A DNA stretch of 64,000 bases from an uncultured Lewinella sp. (GTDB lineage Bacteria > Bacteroidota > Bacteroidia > Chitinophagales > Saprospiraceae). A program made the translations under genes and the position numbers. The notes below the pieces were generated by a model that saw nothing but the letters and a program-made list of their open reading frames with translations, made no database searches and was not told the DNA's origin. The stretch lies in contig CAJXPD010000003.1 in NCBI GenBank assembly GCA_913057785.1, positions 1 to 64,000 on the forward strand. The letters run 5' to 3'. This document shows positions 62,639 to 64,000 of this stretch, in pieces; the stretch's first letter is position 1; every line of letters begins with the position of its first letter.

Positions 62639-64000
62639 ATGTTTAAATCGATCACCAACTCTCTGAAAAAGGTCTTTGGAACCAAGTACGAAAGGGACGT
62701 AAAGACTTACATGCCGATCGTGCATGAAATCAATGAGATCTTCGAAGACCTTCAGAGTTTGAGCAATGACGAACTGCGCAATAAAACGTATCAGTTTAGA
62801 GAAACCATTGCAGAACACCTGAGCGGCATCAATGAAGACATTGCTAACATACGACAGCAGGCCGCTGATGAGGAAGATCTGCTCGAAAAGGAAAACCTCT
62901 TCGTACAGATCGATGAGTTACTCGAGGAGCGAGATAAACATTTAGAGGTGATCCTCAAAGAAATCTTACCGGAAGCTTTCGCTGTGGTAAAGGAAACAGC
63001 TAGACGTTTCAGTCAAAATGAAACCATAGAAGTTACTGCCACAGATCATGATCGAGAATTAGCTTCCAATGCTAACAAAAGCTACATCAGCATCCAGGGC
63101 AATACCGCTTCCTGGAAAAACTCCTGGACCGCAGCAGGTGGAGAGATTACCTGGAATATGCTGCACTATGATGTACAGCTCATCGGTGGAATGGTGCTAC
63201 ATGATGGGAAGATTGCCGAGATGGCGACAGGGGAAGGTAAAACCCTAGTAGCTACCCTTCCTGCTTACCTTAATGGACTTTCGGGAGAAGGCGTGCACGT
63301 GATCACCGTGAATGATTACTTGGCTCGACGGGACTGCGAATGGGTAGGCCCTATCTTTGAATTCTTGTTCCTAACCGTTGACTGTATAGATAAATATCGT
63401 CCTCATTCAGAAGAAAGAAGGAAAGCTTACTTGTCAGATATCACTTATGGAACCAACAACGAATACGGTTTCGATTATCTGAGAGATAATATGGTGAGAT
63501 CAGTAGATGAAATGGTGCAAAGAAAACACCATTTTACTATGATTGATGAGGTTGACTCAGTTCTGATTGATGATGCTCGAACACCTTTGATCATTTCTGG
63601 TCCTGTTCCAAAAGGTACAGAAGATCAAGAATACCTGGCCCTCAAGCCAAAAGTAGAAAACTTAATCGCTGCTCAGCGAAAACTAGCTACCCAATACCTT
63701 ACAGAAGCCAAGCAACTATTCAAAGAAGATAAAATAGGCTATCAAGAAGGTGAGGCAGGTATGGCCCTCCTTCGTGCTTACAGAGCCTTGCCCAAGTATC
63801 GTCCGTTGATTAAGTTTTTGAGTGGAGAAGGAATCAAGGTGAACTTGCAGAAGGCTGAGAACTTCTACATGCAGGAGCAATCCAAGAATATGCACCTGGT
63901 AGATGAGCCGCTTCTATTTACAATTGATGAGAAAAATAGAAATGTAGAGTTAACGGAACTAGGCTCTGAATTTTTGGCGCGTGGTAGCGAGGATACCAAT
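62639..64000 (+). CDS. secA: Preprotein translocase subunit SecA, N-terminal part (cut by window edge)
   Basis: Translation from the ATG at 62639 gives [19 protein letters not shown] and 454 codons up to the window end. The DEAD motor has the Walker A motif in [30 protein letters not shown] and DIAYGT-like [17 protein letters not shown]. The Walker B motif is [22 protein letters not shown], and the PPXD region follows it. An acidic helical insert (about residues 65-115) is typical of Bacteroidota SecA. SecA drives export of signal-peptide proteins through SecYEG. The C-terminal half is missing because of the window edge. Confidence 0.95.
   Translation, partial: MFKSITNSLKKVFGTKYERDVKTYMPIVHEINEIFEDLQSLSNDELRNKTYQFRETIAEHLSGINEDIANIRQQAADEEDLLEKENLFVQIDELLEERDKHLEVILKEILPEAFAVVKETARRFSQNETIEVTATDHDRELASNANKSYISIQGNTASWKNSWTAAGGEITWNMLHYDVQLIGGMVLHDGKIAEMATGEGKTLVATLPAYLNGLSGEGVHVITVNDYLARRDCEWVGPIFEFLFLTVDCIDKYRPHSEERRKAYLSDITYGTNNEYGFDYLRDNMVRSVDEMVQRKHHFTMIDEVDSVLIDDARTPLIISGPVPKGTEDQEYLALKPKVENLIAAQRKLATQYLTEAKQLFKEDKIGYQEGEAGMALLRAYRALPKYRPLIKFLSGEGIKVNLQKAENFYMQEQSKNMHLVDEPLLFTIDEKNRNVELTELGSEFLARGSEDTN

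Overview
The window reads as chromosomal DNA of a free-living member of the Bacteroidota, most likely a Saprospiria/Lewinella-type bacterium (inference). The signs are type IX secretion (T9SS) C-terminal sorting domains on four large or secreted proteins, TonB receptor plus DUF4249 lipoprotein pairing, LytTR signalling, Bacteroidota-type promoters (TAnnTTTG at -7, TTTG about 20 nt upstream, best seen before rpsA), and an almost complete lack of Shine-Dalgarno sequences before starts. There is no rRNA, no tRNA that I can recognise, no CRISPR array and no prophage.

Layout. 1-5.5 kb: a cut CYTH gene, rpsA with a very acidic N-terminal extension, fadD, and a VTT membrane protein. 5.7-9.8 kb: a LytS/LytTR two-component pair and small lipoprotein and hydrolase genes. 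9.8-12.5 kb: a four-gene minus-strand operon built around a fused ferric-reductase-like/Rieske protein, divergent from a sodium:solute symporter. 14-21 kb: endonuclease V, a TPR-VWA protein, purF behind a long structured leader, and an M23 endopeptidase. 21.1-25 kb: an IS200-like RAYT transposase and a family of palindromic repeats (five copies at four sites) around two small membrane-protein genes and a sugar dehydrogenase/amidohydrolase pair. 25-26.7 kb: aat and clpS (the two ends of the bacterial N-degron pathway) and a peroxiredoxin. 27-30.3 kb: a YeiH-type transporter, a small membrane protein and an MscS channel. 30.3-37.1 kb: DUF4249 lipoprotein/TonB receptor, a DUF434 protein, a small T9SS cargo, a PTPS-family enzyme and a sugar nucleotidyltransferase. 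37.3-51.2 kb: two giant secreted proteins (3523 and 1079 aa) with PKD, malectin, Kelch, BNR/sortilin and tectonin-like repeats. 51.8-53.5 kb: glpD under a perfect palindromic operator. 53.9-58.3 kb: the cell-shape operon mreB-mreC-mreD-mrdA. 58.5-64 kb: an M16 protease homologue without its zinc motif, a T9SS type B cargo with a lipoprotein, and the first part of secA.

How it fits together. Much of the window concerns the cell envelope: wall growth (mre operon, M23 peptidase), protein export (secA, T9SS cargo), and nutrient capture (TonB/DUF4249, symporter, sugar dehydrogenase). The less expected items are the RAYT with its own palindromes, the aat-clpS pair, the Rieske operon, the purF leader, a possible pseudoknot leader at 34.76 kb and the glpD operator.
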